From Planctomycetota bacterium (GTDB lineage: Bacteria; Planctomycetota; UBA1135; GCA-002748355), in assembly GCA_027021385.1 (NCBI GenBank), contig JALUUL010000036.1:1-46292 (forward strand): a stretch of 46,292 nucleotides of DNA, written 5' to 3'. Position numbers and translations under genes: made by a program. The notes beneath the pieces are model-generated. The model did no database searches and was not told the DNA's origin. It saw only the letters and a program-made list of their open reading frames with translations. Positions 26,166 through 34,897 of the stretch are shown here, piece by piece. The first letter of the stretch is position 1, and each line of letters opens with the position of its first letter.

Positions 26166-27461
26166 ATGCCTTCCGGAAACGCGAATCCTCCGCCCCGCAT
26201 GCTCCGTCTCCTCGGCGCCGGCGACGGTCCGCTGCGCCTCGGCGGCCTCGAGATTTCGGAACTGGCCTCGGAGTTCGGCACCCCCCTCTACCTGCACGAC
26301 GGAGACCTCTGTCTCCGTCGCCTGACCGCCCTGCGGGAGACCTTCGACGGACGCGTCCGGATCCTTTTCGCGCTCAAGGCGAACCCTCTCGCCGCCCTCG
26401 TCTCCCTCCTCCGCGGAAAGGGTGCCGGAGCCGAGGTCGCCTCCGCCGGCGAACTGCGGATCGCCCTCGCGGCGGGGGTCCCTCCCGAGGACATCCATTT
26501 CGCGGGACCGGGAAAGAGCCTTACCGATCTCCGGGCGGCCCTGGAGGCCGGGATCGGGACCCTCGACCTCGAGTCCCCGGACGAGTACGAGGCCCTTCTC
26601 GACCTCTCCGGCCCCCGGCGCCCCCGGATCGCGCTCCGGATCGACCCGGAATCGGCCCTGGCCCGCGCGGGCCTTCGGATGGGAGGGACCGGGGGGAAGT
26701 TCGGGATCGCCAAGGAGGCGGCCCGGAGCCTCCTCGAGCGGATCTCGAAGGACGACCGGGTCGAACTGCGCGGACTGCATGTGTACGCGGGGACCCAGTG
26801 CGCGGACGCCGCCGCCTGGACGACCCTCGCCCTCGACCTCCTCGAGACGGCCGCCCGCCTGGAGGCGGAGACGGACTGCTCCCTCCCCGACCTCAACCTC
26901 GGAGGCGGATTCTCCTTCCCCCGGGATGAGGGGGAAGCCGAGTTCGACCTCGATCTCGTCGCGGCCCGGCTTCTTCCCGTTCTCGAGCGGGCTCCTCCCG
27001 GGCGGAGGTTCTTCCTCGAACCGGGACGCTGGCTCACGGCCCCGGCGGGCCTCTACGTCTGCAGGGTCCTGGCCCGCAAGGAATCCGGAGGACGGACCTG
27101 GCTCCTCCTGGATGGAGGATTGCACCATTTCGCCGCGGCGGCGGGCTTCGGCGCCGTCCTCCGGAGACCGCCGGAAGTCGTCTCCGTCGAGAGGCCCCTC
27201 GATCCTGGGGAGGAGAGGGTCCTGCTCGGAGGTCCGCTCTGCACCCCGATGGACGCCTGCGAACCCGCACATCCCCTTCCCCGCCTCGAGCGGGGGGATC
27301 TCTGCGCCTTCCTCGGCGCCGGGGCCTACGGACTGACCTTCAGCCCGGTCCGCTTCCTCGGTCACCCGGGCCCGGCCGAGGTCCTGGTCGCCGGGGGCAA
27401 GGCCCGGCTGGCCCGCCGCCGCGGCCGGCCCGAGGACGCCCTCGGGGACCAGTGCCTCTGA
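26166..27461 (+). CDS. PLP-dependent decarboxylase, exosortase-A-associated type
   Basis: This fold-type III PLP decarboxylase has 431 residues from ATG 26166 (GTG at 26163 is an alternative). It has the PLP lysine in FALKANPLAALV, EVASAGELRIAL, HVYAGTQ, LNLGGGFSFP and LEPGRWLTAPAGLYVCRVL. It then has DGGLHHFAAAAGFGAV and GPLCTPMDAC instead of the LysA CESGD-type motif, and ends with GAYGLTFSPVRFLGHPGPAEVLV. From memory this matches the exosortase-A-associated decarboxylase family (TIGR03099), not diaminopimelate decarboxylase. In those systems the gene usually sits with an acyl-CoA ligase and carrier protein; here it stands alone, divergent from the permease and ending 6 bp from infC. LysA function is the main alternative. 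Confidence 0.85.
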   Translation: MPSGNANPPPRMLRLLGAGDGPLRLGGLEISELASEFGTPLYLHDGDLCLRRLTALRETFDGRVRILFALKANPLAALVSLLRGKGAGAEVASAGELRIALAAGVPPEDIHFAGPGKSLTDLRAALEAGIGTLDLESPDEYEALLDLSGPRRPRIALRIDPESALARAGLRMGGTGGKFGIAKEAARSLLERISKDDRVELRGLHVYAGTQCADAAAWTTLALDLLETAARLEAETDCSLPDLNLGGGFSFPRDEGEAEFDLDLVAARLLPVLERAPPGRRFFLEPGRWLTAPAGLYVCRVLARKESGGRTWLLLDGGLHHFAAAAGFGAVLRRPPEVVSVERPLDPGEERVLLGGPLCTPMDACEPAHPLPRLERGDLCAFLGAGAYGLTFSPVRFLGHPGPAEVLVAGGKARLARRRGRPEDALGDQCL

Positions 27462-27467
27462 CCGGGT

Positions 27468-28016
<549 letters not shown>

Positions 28017-28029
28017 GGACCTCCTTACC
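28017..28029 (-). promoter_or_regulatory. infC ribosome binding site deciding the TTG start
   Basis: AAGGAGGT is a near-perfect anti-Shine-Dalgarno match, placed 3 nt before TTG. No ATG or GTG lies in frame at better spacing, which supports the non-AUG start. Confidence 0.6.
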
Positions 28030-28064
28030 GTCGACCCTCGGGTCTTCGTGACCCGGGCATCGAC
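28030..28064 (-). promoter_or_regulatory. infC leader hairpin
   Basis: A 35-nt interrupted hairpin has outer arms GTCGA/TCGAC, inner arms CGGGTC/GACCCG and a 5-nt loop ACGAA. It ends one base before the segment carrying the infC ribosome site, so folding could affect access. It has no T-tract, so it is not a classic terminator. Confidence 0.5.
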
Positions 28065-28228
28065 TTACTCGGATTTTGGAGAAACAACGGCATTCGCAGG
28101 GAAGGCGGCGAAGGATAAGGGAAGTCCTCCGCCGGGAAACGGGCCGCCTCGACGGCCGCGGGATCATAACCTTCTCCCTCCGGGATTGCGACCGGGGGAC
28201 CGGCCTCCGACTCCAGGTTTCGTCCGGA

Positions 28229-30181
28229 TCATCGCCGGAACTCGACCCTTTCCCGGATCCAGGCCGAAAGTTCCTCCGGCGACATCGTCCCGAGTTCGCC
28301 CTCGCTCCGGTGCCGGACGGAAAGCGTGCCGCTCTCGAGTTCGCGGTCGCCGACGACACCGATGAGCTGGAGCTTCTCCTGCCAGAGATGGCGCCGGATC
28401 TTGGCCCCGACCTTGTCCGGACCGTCGTCGAGTTCGACACGGACCCCCCCGGCCCGGAGGCGGGAGGCGAAGGCGGCCGCGGCCTCGGCATGGCGTTCCC
28501 CCACCGTCAGGACCGCGACCTGGACCGGAGCGAGCCAGAAGGGCATGACTCCCGCATGATGCTCGATCAGGATCCCGAAGAATCGCTCGAGGGAGCCCAG
28601 GAGAGCCCTGTGCACCATGATCGGGCGGGCCGGGGCTCCGTCTCGGTCGGTGAAGGTCAGATCGAATCGATCGGGCAGGTTGAAGTCGAGTTGGATCGTC
28701 GAGCACTGCCACTCGCGACCGAGCGAATCCTTGACCTTGACGTCGATCTTCGGCCCATAGAAAGCTCCTCCGCCCTCGTCGACGCCGTAATCGAGCCCGG
28801 AAGCGTCGAGAGCCTTTCTCAGGGCGGCCGTCGCCTTCTCCCAGATCGCGTCGTCCCCGACCGCCTTCTCCGGCTTCGTCGAGAGTTCCATCACGAAATC
28901 CTCGAAACCGAAGGCGCGCAGCATTTCGAGCACGAATTCGAGCACCCGGGCGATCTCCCCGTCGAGCTGGTCGGGGTGGACGAAGAGATGGGCGTCGTCC
29001 TGGGTGAAACCCCGCACCCGAAGGAGACCGTGCAGCATACCCGCCCCCTCGTAGCGGTAGACCGTTCCGAGTTCGGCCCAACGGAACGGCAGGTCCCGGT
29101 AGGAACGCCTCCGGGAACGATACATCTGCACGTGGAACGGGCAGTTCATCGGCTTCAGCAGGTACTCCATCCCGTCGACCTCCATCGGCGAGTACATGCT
29201 CTCCCGGTAGAAATCGAGATGGCCGGAGGTCCGCCAGAGATCCGCTTTCGCGATGTGCGGGGAATAGACGAGGTCGTAGCCCCCCTCGAGGTGGCGGTTG
29301 CGCCAGAACTCCTCGATCTTGTGCCGGATGAACCCGCCCTTGGGATGCCAGAGGATCAGGCCCGGCCCGAAATCCCCCATCGTCGAGAAGAGGTCCAGGT
29401 CCTTGCCCAAACGCCGGTGGTCGCGTTTGGCGGCCTCCTCGAGGCGGCGCCGATGCGCTTCCATGGCCTTCCGGTCCGCGAAGGCGTGCCCGTAGACCCG
29501 GGTCAACATCCGCTGGCCCGCGTCCCCCTCGAAATAGGCCCCGGAGATCGACAGGACGCCGAACCCTTCCCCCAGGACCCCCGTGCTCGGGATGTGGGGA
29601 CCGCGGCAGAGGTCGAGGAAATCCCCGTGCCGGTAGAACGAGATCTCCTCCCCCTCGGGAACCTTCGCGAGAATCGGGATCTTGTAGTCCTCCTTCATTT
29701 CCCGCGCGATCCGAAGAGCCTCGTCACGGTCCACGACCTCCCGCTCGAAGGGGAGGTCCGCCTTCACGATCTCGCGCATGACCTCCTCGATCCTCGGCAG
29801 CTCCTCCTCGCTCAGCCGGTCGTCCCCGAAATCCAGGTCGTAATAGAAGCCGTAGCGCTCGTCGTCGACCGGAGGCCCCTTCCAGAGCTTGACCCCGGGA
29901 TGCAGGCGCTTGATCGCATCGGCCATGATGTGGGCGGCCGAATGGCGGAGCATCTCGAGCCCCTCCTCGCTGTCCCGGGTGACGAGGGCGATCTCGGCGT
30001 CCTCGAGAAGCGGCTCGTTCAGCCCGCGAAGGACTCCGTCCACCCGGATCCCGACGGAAGCCTTCGCCAAGCGCTTTCCGATGCTTTCCGCGATCTCCCG
30101 TCCCGTCGTCCCCTTGGGGTATTCACGGACGGAACCGTCGGGAAGGGTGATCCGAATCGAAATCGTGTCCATGTCGTTCAT
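28229..30181 (-). CDS. thrS: Threonyl-tRNA synthetase
   Basis: This class II synthetase charges tRNA-Thr. Its 650 residues include all usual parts. The N-terminal TGS domain is about 1-65 (ISIRITLPDGSVREYPKGTT). The editing domain carries RHSAAHIMADA (the HxxxH zinc site) and CRGPHIPSTG. The catalytic core has MNCPFHVQMYRS with the zinc cysteine and RVRGFTQDDAHLF. The C-terminal anticodon-binding domain follows. Its ATG overlaps the serS stop (ATGA). No T-box-like element is visible because there is no leader between serS and thrS. Confidence 0.97.
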   Translation of the reverse strand: MNDMDTISIRITLPDGSVREYPKGTTGREIAESIGKRLAKASVGIRVDGVLRGLNEPLLEDAEIALVTRDSEEGLEMLRHSAAHIMADAIKRLHPGVKLWKGPPVDDERYGFYYDLDFGDDRLSEEELPRIEEVMREIVKADLPFEREVVDRDEALRIAREMKEDYKIPILAKVPEGEEISFYRHGDFLDLCRGPHIPSTGVLGEGFGVLSISGAYFEGDAGQRMLTRVYGHAFADRKAMEAHRRRLEEAAKRDHRRLGKDLDLFSTMGDFGPGLILWHPKGGFIRHKIEEFWRNRHLEGGYDLVYSPHIAKADLWRTSGHLDFYRESMYSPMEVDGMEYLLKPMNCPFHVQMYRSRRRSYRDLPFRWAELGTVYRYEGAGMLHGLLRVRGFTQDDAHLFVHPDQLDGEIARVLEFVLEMLRAFGFEDFVMELSTKPEKAVGDDAIWEKATAALRKALDASGLDYGVDEGGGAFYGPKIDVKVKDSLGREWQCSTIQLDFNLPDRFDLTFTDRDGAPARPIMVHRALLGSLERFFGILIEHHAGVMPFWLAPVQVAVLTVGERHAEAAAAFASRLRAGGVRVELDDGPDKVGAKIRRHLWQEKLQLIGVVGDRELESGTLSVRHRSEGELGTMSPEELSAWIRERVEFRR

Positions 30182-31479
30182 CCGCCGCTGGCGCTCCCCC
30201 GGGACGGGGGGAGGCCTAGACGGTCCTTTCCGAAATACGGTCGCAGGGCCTCGGGGACCCTCACGCTTCCATCCTCCTGCTGGTGGTTCTCGAGCAGGGC
30301 GATCAGGATCCTCGGACTCGCGACCACCGTGTTGTTCAGGGTATGGCAGAAACGCGGTTTCCCGTCCTCACCCCGGTACCGCAACCGCAGCCTCCTGGCC
30401 TGGAAATCGTGGAACCTCGAGGCGGAATGGGTCTCCCCGTAGCCTTCCCTCGAGGGCATCCAGGTCTCGATGTCGAACTTCTGCACCTGAGGCTGCCCCA
30501 GATCCCCCCCGCAGACGTTGACGACCCGGTAGGGGAGTTCGAGGGCCTGGAGCAGTTCCTCGGAATTCCTCGTGATCGACTCGTGATGCGCCAGGGACCG
30601 GTCGGGATCCCCGATATCGACGATGACCTGCTCGACCTTCTGGAACTGGTGGACCCTGTAGAAGCCCTTCGTGTCCTTCCCGTAGGTCCCGGCCTCTCTT
30701 CGGAAGCAGACCGATCGGGTGACGTAGCGGATCGGCAGGTTCCCCCGATCGAGGATCTCCCCGGCGTGGAAGGCGGTCACCGGAACCTCGCCGGTCCCGA
30801 TCAGGTTCAGGGAGTCCTTCTCGCAGCGGTAGGCCTGTTCCTCCCCGCCCGGAAAGTAGGCCGTGCCGACCATCGCGAAATCCCGGACGAGCAAAGGGAC
30901 GGTCAGGGGGCGGAAGCCCTTCGCGCACATGTGATCGAGGGCGAATCGGAGCACGGCCTCCTCGAGAAGGACGAGATCCCCCTTCAGGAAGTAGTTCCGC
31001 GTTCCGGCGATCTCCGCCGCCCGAGGGAAATCCGCGAGGTCCAAGTCCTCGCAGATCCGGACGTGGTCCTTCGGTTCGAAGTCGAAGACACGCGGTTCGC
31101 CGACCCGGCGGATCTCGACGTTGTCCCGATCATCCACGCCCTCGGGCACATCCTGCGCAGGGGGGTTCGGCAATCTCAGGAGACATGCTTCTCGGCGCTC
31201 CTTGAGTTCCTTCTCCCTCCGCCCGAGATCCTGGATCCTCGCCTTGATCTCCTTCTGTCGTTCCAGCAAGGCCTCCCTCTCCGCGGCGGAGGCCCGGCCG
31301 ATCGTCTTCGCCGCGTTCTTCTGCTCGGAACGCAGTCCCTCGACCTCGGGGAGAAGGGCGCGGAGTTCGCGGTCCGCCGCGAGGAAGCCCTCCAGGGCCT
31401 CCTCGCAGGGCATGTGCTTCTTCCTGCCCGCCTCGATGACATCGTCCGGGTGTTCCCGGACCCACTTGGGATCCAACAT
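30178..31479 (-). CDS. serS: Seryl-tRNA synthetase
   Basis: This enzyme charges tRNA-Ser and tRNA-Sec. It is 433 residues with the N-terminal two-helix tRNA-binding arm (about 30-105, rich in Arg/Glu heptads) and the class II core: GTGEVPVTAFHAGEIL (motif region 1/2), CFRREAGTYGKDTKGFYRVHQF (motif 2 loop) and THSASRFHDFQARRLRLRY (motif 3, with the serine-site variation S-A-S-R-F-H instead of the common S-S-C-S-N). ATG 31479 follows GAGGAAGG. It leads the serS-thrS-infC translation unit. Confidence 0.96.
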   Translation of the reverse strand: MLDPKWVREHPDDVIEAGRKKHMPCEEALEGFLAADRELRALLPEVEGLRSEQKNAAKTIGRASAAEREALLERQKEIKARIQDLGRREKELKERREACLLRLPNPPAQDVPEGVDDRDNVEIRRVGEPRVFDFEPKDHVRICEDLDLADFPRAAEIAGTRNYFLKGDLVLLEEAVLRFALDHMCAKGFRPLTVPLLVRDFAMVGTAYFPGGEEQAYRCEKDSLNLIGTGEVPVTAFHAGEILDRGNLPIRYVTRSVCFRREAGTYGKDTKGFYRVHQFQKVEQVIVDIGDPDRSLAHHESITRNSEELLQALELPYRVVNVCGGDLGQPQVQKFDIETWMPSREGYGETHSASRFHDFQARRLRLRYRGEDGKPRFCHTLNNTVVASPRILIALLENHQQEDGSVRVPEALRPYFGKDRLGLPPSRGSASGG

Positions 31480-31496
31480 CGGCCTTCCTCAGCGAC

Positions 31497-31535
31497 GGCC
31501 CGCAACGGGCCTCGAGGGCGGACATCATGCCGCCC
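31497..31535. terminator. Two GC hairpins between the exported orphan gene and serS
   Basis: GGCCCG/CGGGCC arms (31497-31502 and 31506-31511, 3-nt loop) and GGGCGG/CCGCCC arms (31516-31521 and 31530-31535, 8-nt loop) lie in the 97-bp gap. There is no T-tract. They may end or protect the upstream transcript. Confidence 0.35.
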
Positions 31536-31576
31536 CGGGCCCTCCAGGCAAACGGCGGGGGAACCTCGATCGGGCT

Positions 31577-33742
31577 CTACTTCCAGATCGGCAACAGCTT
31601 TCCGAAGAGCTTGTGCCCCCTCTGCTGGACCCCGAGGAAGAAGGTGCCGCTCCTCGGCCGCTTGACCCGTATCGAGAGGTTCGGCTGCTTGGCGCTCTCC
31701 TTGTCGATCGGCATGCAGGCCAGGTGGAGGATGTAGATCCTCTGGTAACGGTCCCGGAGCGCGTTGATCTCGTATCCCTCGCAGCGACGCCAAACACCAA
31801 CCTTCTTCGCCCCCTTCCCGTCCGGGTTCTTGCTCGCGTACAGGACGGGCTCGAGGACTTCGGCCACGATGGCTCCGTACTTCTCCCCGAAGGCCCCGCG
31901 GACCCAGAACGTCGCCGAGGAGACCGACGCATACCCTCCTTCATTCACGACTTCGAACTCCAGGTGGAACGGAGCACCGAGAGTCAGGGTCACGGTCTTC
32001 CCCTTCTCCACTTTGAAGTTCTTCGATTTCCCCTTGAGGATGACGGCGTTGTTCACGCGGGGGGGGGAGCCGTTCATGATCCTCCCGTAGAGGATCTCGT
32101 AATCCCCCGCCGGGACCTCGATCCCCTTCTTTCCGGCCCTCGCGATATCGAAGGCCGCCCCCCGGAACCAGGTCGTCTCGCGGATCACGAGATGATCGGG
32201 CTTCGCCCTTCCAGGCCCCCTCCACTGGAACGCGACCCGCCCGGTCGGGACCGTGGCCGGATCCAGCGGACGATAACGGAGTTGCTCATTGTTTCCGGTG
32301 ACCTGGAAACGGTACCACTGGTCCTTGATCTTGAAGTACTTGCTGTAGGGAATCAGGTGTTTCGATCCTCCGACCCTCATCGAATCGATGACGGGCACCC
32401 CCTCGGCCTTCTCCTCACCGGTACCGAATCGCATGTCTCCGAAGACGGTCTTTCCGGGAACTTCCCCGACGACCCCGTTGAAGTCCTCGTCATAGAGTTC
32501 GATGTTGACCCCTTCGACCTTCCCGCTGAGGATCGCCGCGCTCCGGTAGAAGACGAGGGCGGATTTCTGCTGGCCCCACTGGGGGGCGAGGTTCAGGTCC
32601 GTACCCGCGATCGACTCCTGGGCCCCTCCGGTCCAGAACCAGAAGGCGTATTCCGGCAGGTAATCGGCCCCTTCCTTCTTGTAGGGGACGAACAGGGCCT
32701 TGGGCTTCCCTCCCCCGAACTTCAGGAGCTTCCCGCTCTTCGGGTCCGCGGGATCGAGGAGGGCGAGATACTTGGATGCCCCCGACCTCTGCAGGAAAAG
32801 GGTCCCGTCCTGGAAGGATTTCATCTGCTCGGGAAGGGTCCCCTTGAGGGACATCGCCTGCCACTCGAGAGGCCAGGCGCTGGCGAACATCGAAACCCCG
32901 TTCTCGAGCTTCTTCTGGATTCCCAGGAGGAGATCCACCTTCGTCCACTTGGATCCCTTGAGGAACTTGGCGAGGTTTTCGGGCTGCTTCTTGCCTCCCG
33001 CGGGGTCCTGCTTCTTCTTTTCCTCCTCGCCGGGCTTGACGCCGCTTTTCAGGTCCTGCCGGATCCTCTTGATCCATCCGACGTTCGACTTGTAGGTCCT
33101 GCCCTGCGTCCAATCCCAGGCCTTGTGGAGACTCTCGTATTTCTCCATGACCCCCAGGAGGGCGTTCCAGTCCGCATCGGTCTTCTTCGGCGAGAAGTAG
33201 AGGATGCTCGCCAGGTAGATGTAGGACTCCGCGGCCTCGAGATTGTCCCCCATGTTCTCGAAGGCCTCGGCGACCTTCGCCATGTTCTCCCTCGCGAGAT
33301 CGAAATCCTCGCGCTTCTTGGACTTCTTCGCGGCCTCGAAGGCGCCCCAAGCCCGCTGCCGTTCGTTCTTCAGCCTGGCGACGAGGCGGCGCTGTTCCCC
33401 GTCCAGCGCGGATTGGAACTTCTCCACCCGTTCCAGGACCTTGCACTTCCAGACCTCGTTCCAGACATCCTTGAGGTCCTCGATCCGATCCCCCGCCGAC
33501 GAATCCCCCCCGTTCACGTAGGCGTCGATCAGGATCCGGAAATGCTGGATGCATTCGGTCGGATAGGACTTGAGGATCCTCTTCAGGGCGCGCCGGTCCT
33601 CGGTCTTGACCGCCTGATCGAAACGCTTGACGAACTTGTCGTACTGGTTCTGCGCCGGGATCCCCCGGGACATCCCGGGAATCGAGAGAACGAGAAAGAA
33701 AGCCCGAAGCAGGAGGCCCGCCTTGATCTTCGTTCGTTTCAT
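31577..33742 (-). CDS. Exported protein of unknown function, helical N-half and beta-rich C-half
   Basis: I do not recognise this 721-residue protein. From ATG 33742 it opens MKRTKIKAGLLLRAFFLVLS, a signal peptide likely cut after IPAQ. Residues about 25-230 are charged and helical, TPR-like in feel (RILKSYPTECIQHFRILID, RENMAKVAEAFENMGDNLEA, AAESYIYLASILYFSPKK). A Lys/Glu-rich linker (EEEKKKQDPAGGKKQ) separates a C-terminal part with many aromatic beta segments, including LWFTGG-like FWFWTGGAQESIAGTD and YRFQVTGNNEQLRYR. Only two or three cysteines are present. It is flanked by hairpins on both sides, so it probably forms its own transcript between a rhomboid protease and serS. A start at 33763 is possible but gives a worse signal peptide. 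Confidence 0.75.
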   Translation of the reverse strand: MKRTKIKAGLLLRAFFLVLSIPGMSRGIPAQNQYDKFVKRFDQAVKTEDRRALKRILKSYPTECIQHFRILIDAYVNGGDSSAGDRIEDLKDVWNEVWKCKVLERVEKFQSALDGEQRRLVARLKNERQRAWGAFEAAKKSKKREDFDLARENMAKVAEAFENMGDNLEAAESYIYLASILYFSPKKTDADWNALLGVMEKYESLHKAWDWTQGRTYKSNVGWIKRIRQDLKSGVKPGEEEKKKQDPAGGKKQPENLAKFLKGSKWTKVDLLLGIQKKLENGVSMFASAWPLEWQAMSLKGTLPEQMKSFQDGTLFLQRSGASKYLALLDPADPKSGKLLKFGGGKPKALFVPYKKEGADYLPEYAFWFWTGGAQESIAGTDLNLAPQWGQQKSALVFYRSAAILSGKVEGVNIELYDEDFNGVVGEVPGKTVFGDMRFGTGEEKAEGVPVIDSMRVGGSKHLIPYSKYFKIKDQWYRFQVTGNNEQLRYRPLDPATVPTGRVAFQWRGPGRAKPDHLVIRETTWFRGAAFDIARAGKKGIEVPAGDYEILYGRIMNGSPPRVNNAVILKGKSKNFKVEKGKTVTLTLGAPFHLEFEVVNEGGYASVSSATFWVRGAFGEKYGAIVAEVLEPVLYASKNPDGKGAKKVGVWRRCEGYEINALRDRYQRIYILHLACMPIDKESAKQPNLSIRVKRPRSGTFFLGVQQRGHKLFGKLLPIWK

Positions 33743-33832
33743 CTGCCGTCCATCTCCGTGCATCCACGCGGTTTTCGACCGGGCCGCCCGGCTCCGAGCC
33801 CCCCGGACCCCCGGGAAGGAAGCCGCCGCCGA

Positions 33833-33852
33833 CTCCCGAGCATACCCGGGAG
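33833..33852 (-). repeat. Second inverted repeat between rhomboid and orphan genes
   Basis: CTCCCG (33833-33838) and CGGGAG (33847-33852) form a 6-bp stem with an 8-nt loop, just beyond the stronger hairpin at 33875-33899. Confidence 0.3.
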
Positions 33853-33874
33853 ATCTCGAAGGCCTTAGCCCGAC

Positions 33875-33899
33875 CCCGGGAAGGTCACCACTTCCCGGG
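33875..33899 (-). terminator. Strong 9-bp hairpin after the rhomboid gene
   Basis: Perfect arms CCCGGGAAG (33875-33883) and CTTCCCGGG (33891-33899) surround a 7-nt loop, 35 bp past the rhomboid stop. It is the strongest hairpin I found. No T-tract follows on the minus strand. Confidence 0.5.
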
Positions 33900-33934
33900 A
33901 TTCCGGCTCGAGGTCGAAACCGCCTCGAAAGAAC

Positions 33935-34762
33935 CTACCTCCTGGGCCCCTGCGAGTAACGCTCGAGGAAACGACGCTCCATCGCGCTGAGGGAGGGCAT
34001 GCCCCGGTCCTTGATCTTGGCCAGGATCCGGTCGAGTTCCTTCCGACGGGCCTCCTCCCGACGTCTCCGCCGGGCCCGCCCCGCGGCCTCGAGCCCCGCC
34101 CTCCAGGCTGCGAGCCTCCCGTGGAACCGCCACCACAGGAGGCCGAAGACCATCCCTCCCAGGTGAGCGGCGTCGGCAACCTGCCCCGGTCCGGCCCGGA
34201 AGGCCAGCATCGTGTTGTAGAGCGCGAAGAAGCCCAGGAGGGCCGCCAGGACCCAGAGGGGGAGGATGACGATCAGGAAGAACACCCGCGCCATCGGAGC
34301 CAGGAGGGCCGCATAGGCCATGATCCCGTAGACGGCCCCCGAAGCCCCCACGACCCGGATGTCCGAGGCCCCCATCAAGCCCGAGGTCACGAGCCAGAAG
34401 AGACCTCCCGTGATCCCCGCCAGAAGATAGAAGCGGACGAGCCCCCGCGTTCCGATCCTCTCCTCGACCATCGTCCCGAAGAAATAGAGGACGAGCATGT
34501 TCATCACGATGTGCCAGAGGTCGAACTGGGAGTGGACGAACTGGTAGGTCACGAGGCGGAGCACCCCGATCGGGTTGCCCGTGATCGAATGGAGGCTGAG
34601 CCCCAGCCAGGGGCTCAACGTCGCTCCGGTCGTGAGATAGAGCAGGGTTCCACAGAGGAAGACCCCCACGTTGACGAGGAGCAGGGCCTTGACCGCGGGG
34701 GTCAGCCTGGGGAGGTGCATCCCCGCTGAAGGGCCGTAGGAGTTCCAGGAACCACTGCGCAT
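33935..34762 (-). CDS. Rhomboid family intramembrane serine protease
   Basis: This 275-residue membrane protease has about six transmembrane segments. The catalytic serine lies in GASGAVYG (about residue 141) and the histidine in AHLGGMVFG (about 200). The N-terminal rhomboid signature is YQFVHSQFDLWHIVMNM, with LYFFGTMVEERIGTRG after it. A cytoplasmic tail of about 65 residues is Arg-rich, then has LDRILAKIKDRGMPSLSAME, a helical C-terminal motif common in rhomboids of several phyla. I use ATG 34762; GTG and TTG lie two and three codons upstream. It follows ccsA by 135 bp and may be transcribed with it. Substrates are unknown. Confidence 0.93.
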   Translation of the reverse strand: MRSGSWNSYGPSAGMHLPRLTPAVKALLLVNVGVFLCGTLLYLTTGATLSPWLGLSLHSITGNPIGVLRLVTYQFVHSQFDLWHIVMNMLVLYFFGTMVEERIGTRGLVRFYLLAGITGGLFWLVTSGLMGASDIRVVGASGAVYGIMAYAALLAPMARVFFLIVILPLWVLAALLGFFALYNTMLAFRAGPGQVADAAHLGGMVFGLLWWRFHGRLAAWRAGLEAAGRARRRRREEARRKELDRILAKIKDRGMPSLSAMERRFLERYSQGPRR

Positions 34763-34824
34763 CACCCTCAATCTATCGGATCATCCCCCGCATCCCCATG
34801 ACCCGGCCGGGAGGGGAGGCCGGA

Positions 34825-34839
34825 TCCCTTCCGGAGGGA
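34825..34839 (-). repeat. Short hairpin between ccsA and rhomboid
   Basis: TCCCT and AGGGA arms with a 5-nt loop lie in the 135-bp gap after ccsA. It is weak and has no T-tract, so function is doubtful. Confidence 0.2.
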
Positions 34840-34897
34840 GAGGATGGCGGCCCCATCCAACCTCCGGCCTCGCCCCGCAGGCGGCCCGGATCCCGGC

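Noticed and set aside
26166..27461. Diaminopimelate decarboxylase (lysA) call
   Set aside because: The C-terminal motifs GPLCTPMD and GLHHFAAAAGFG do not fit LysA; the exosortase-type family fits better. LysA stays as the alternative.
28076..30442. 788-codon plus-strand open frame
   Set aside because: It is the antisense shadow of thrS, with no recognisable domain.
31121..33868. 915-codon open frame on the plus strand
   Set aside because: It is antisense to serS and the exported orphan gene, has low-complexity Arg/Pro/Asp-rich composition and no domain motif; it arises from high-GC codon bias.
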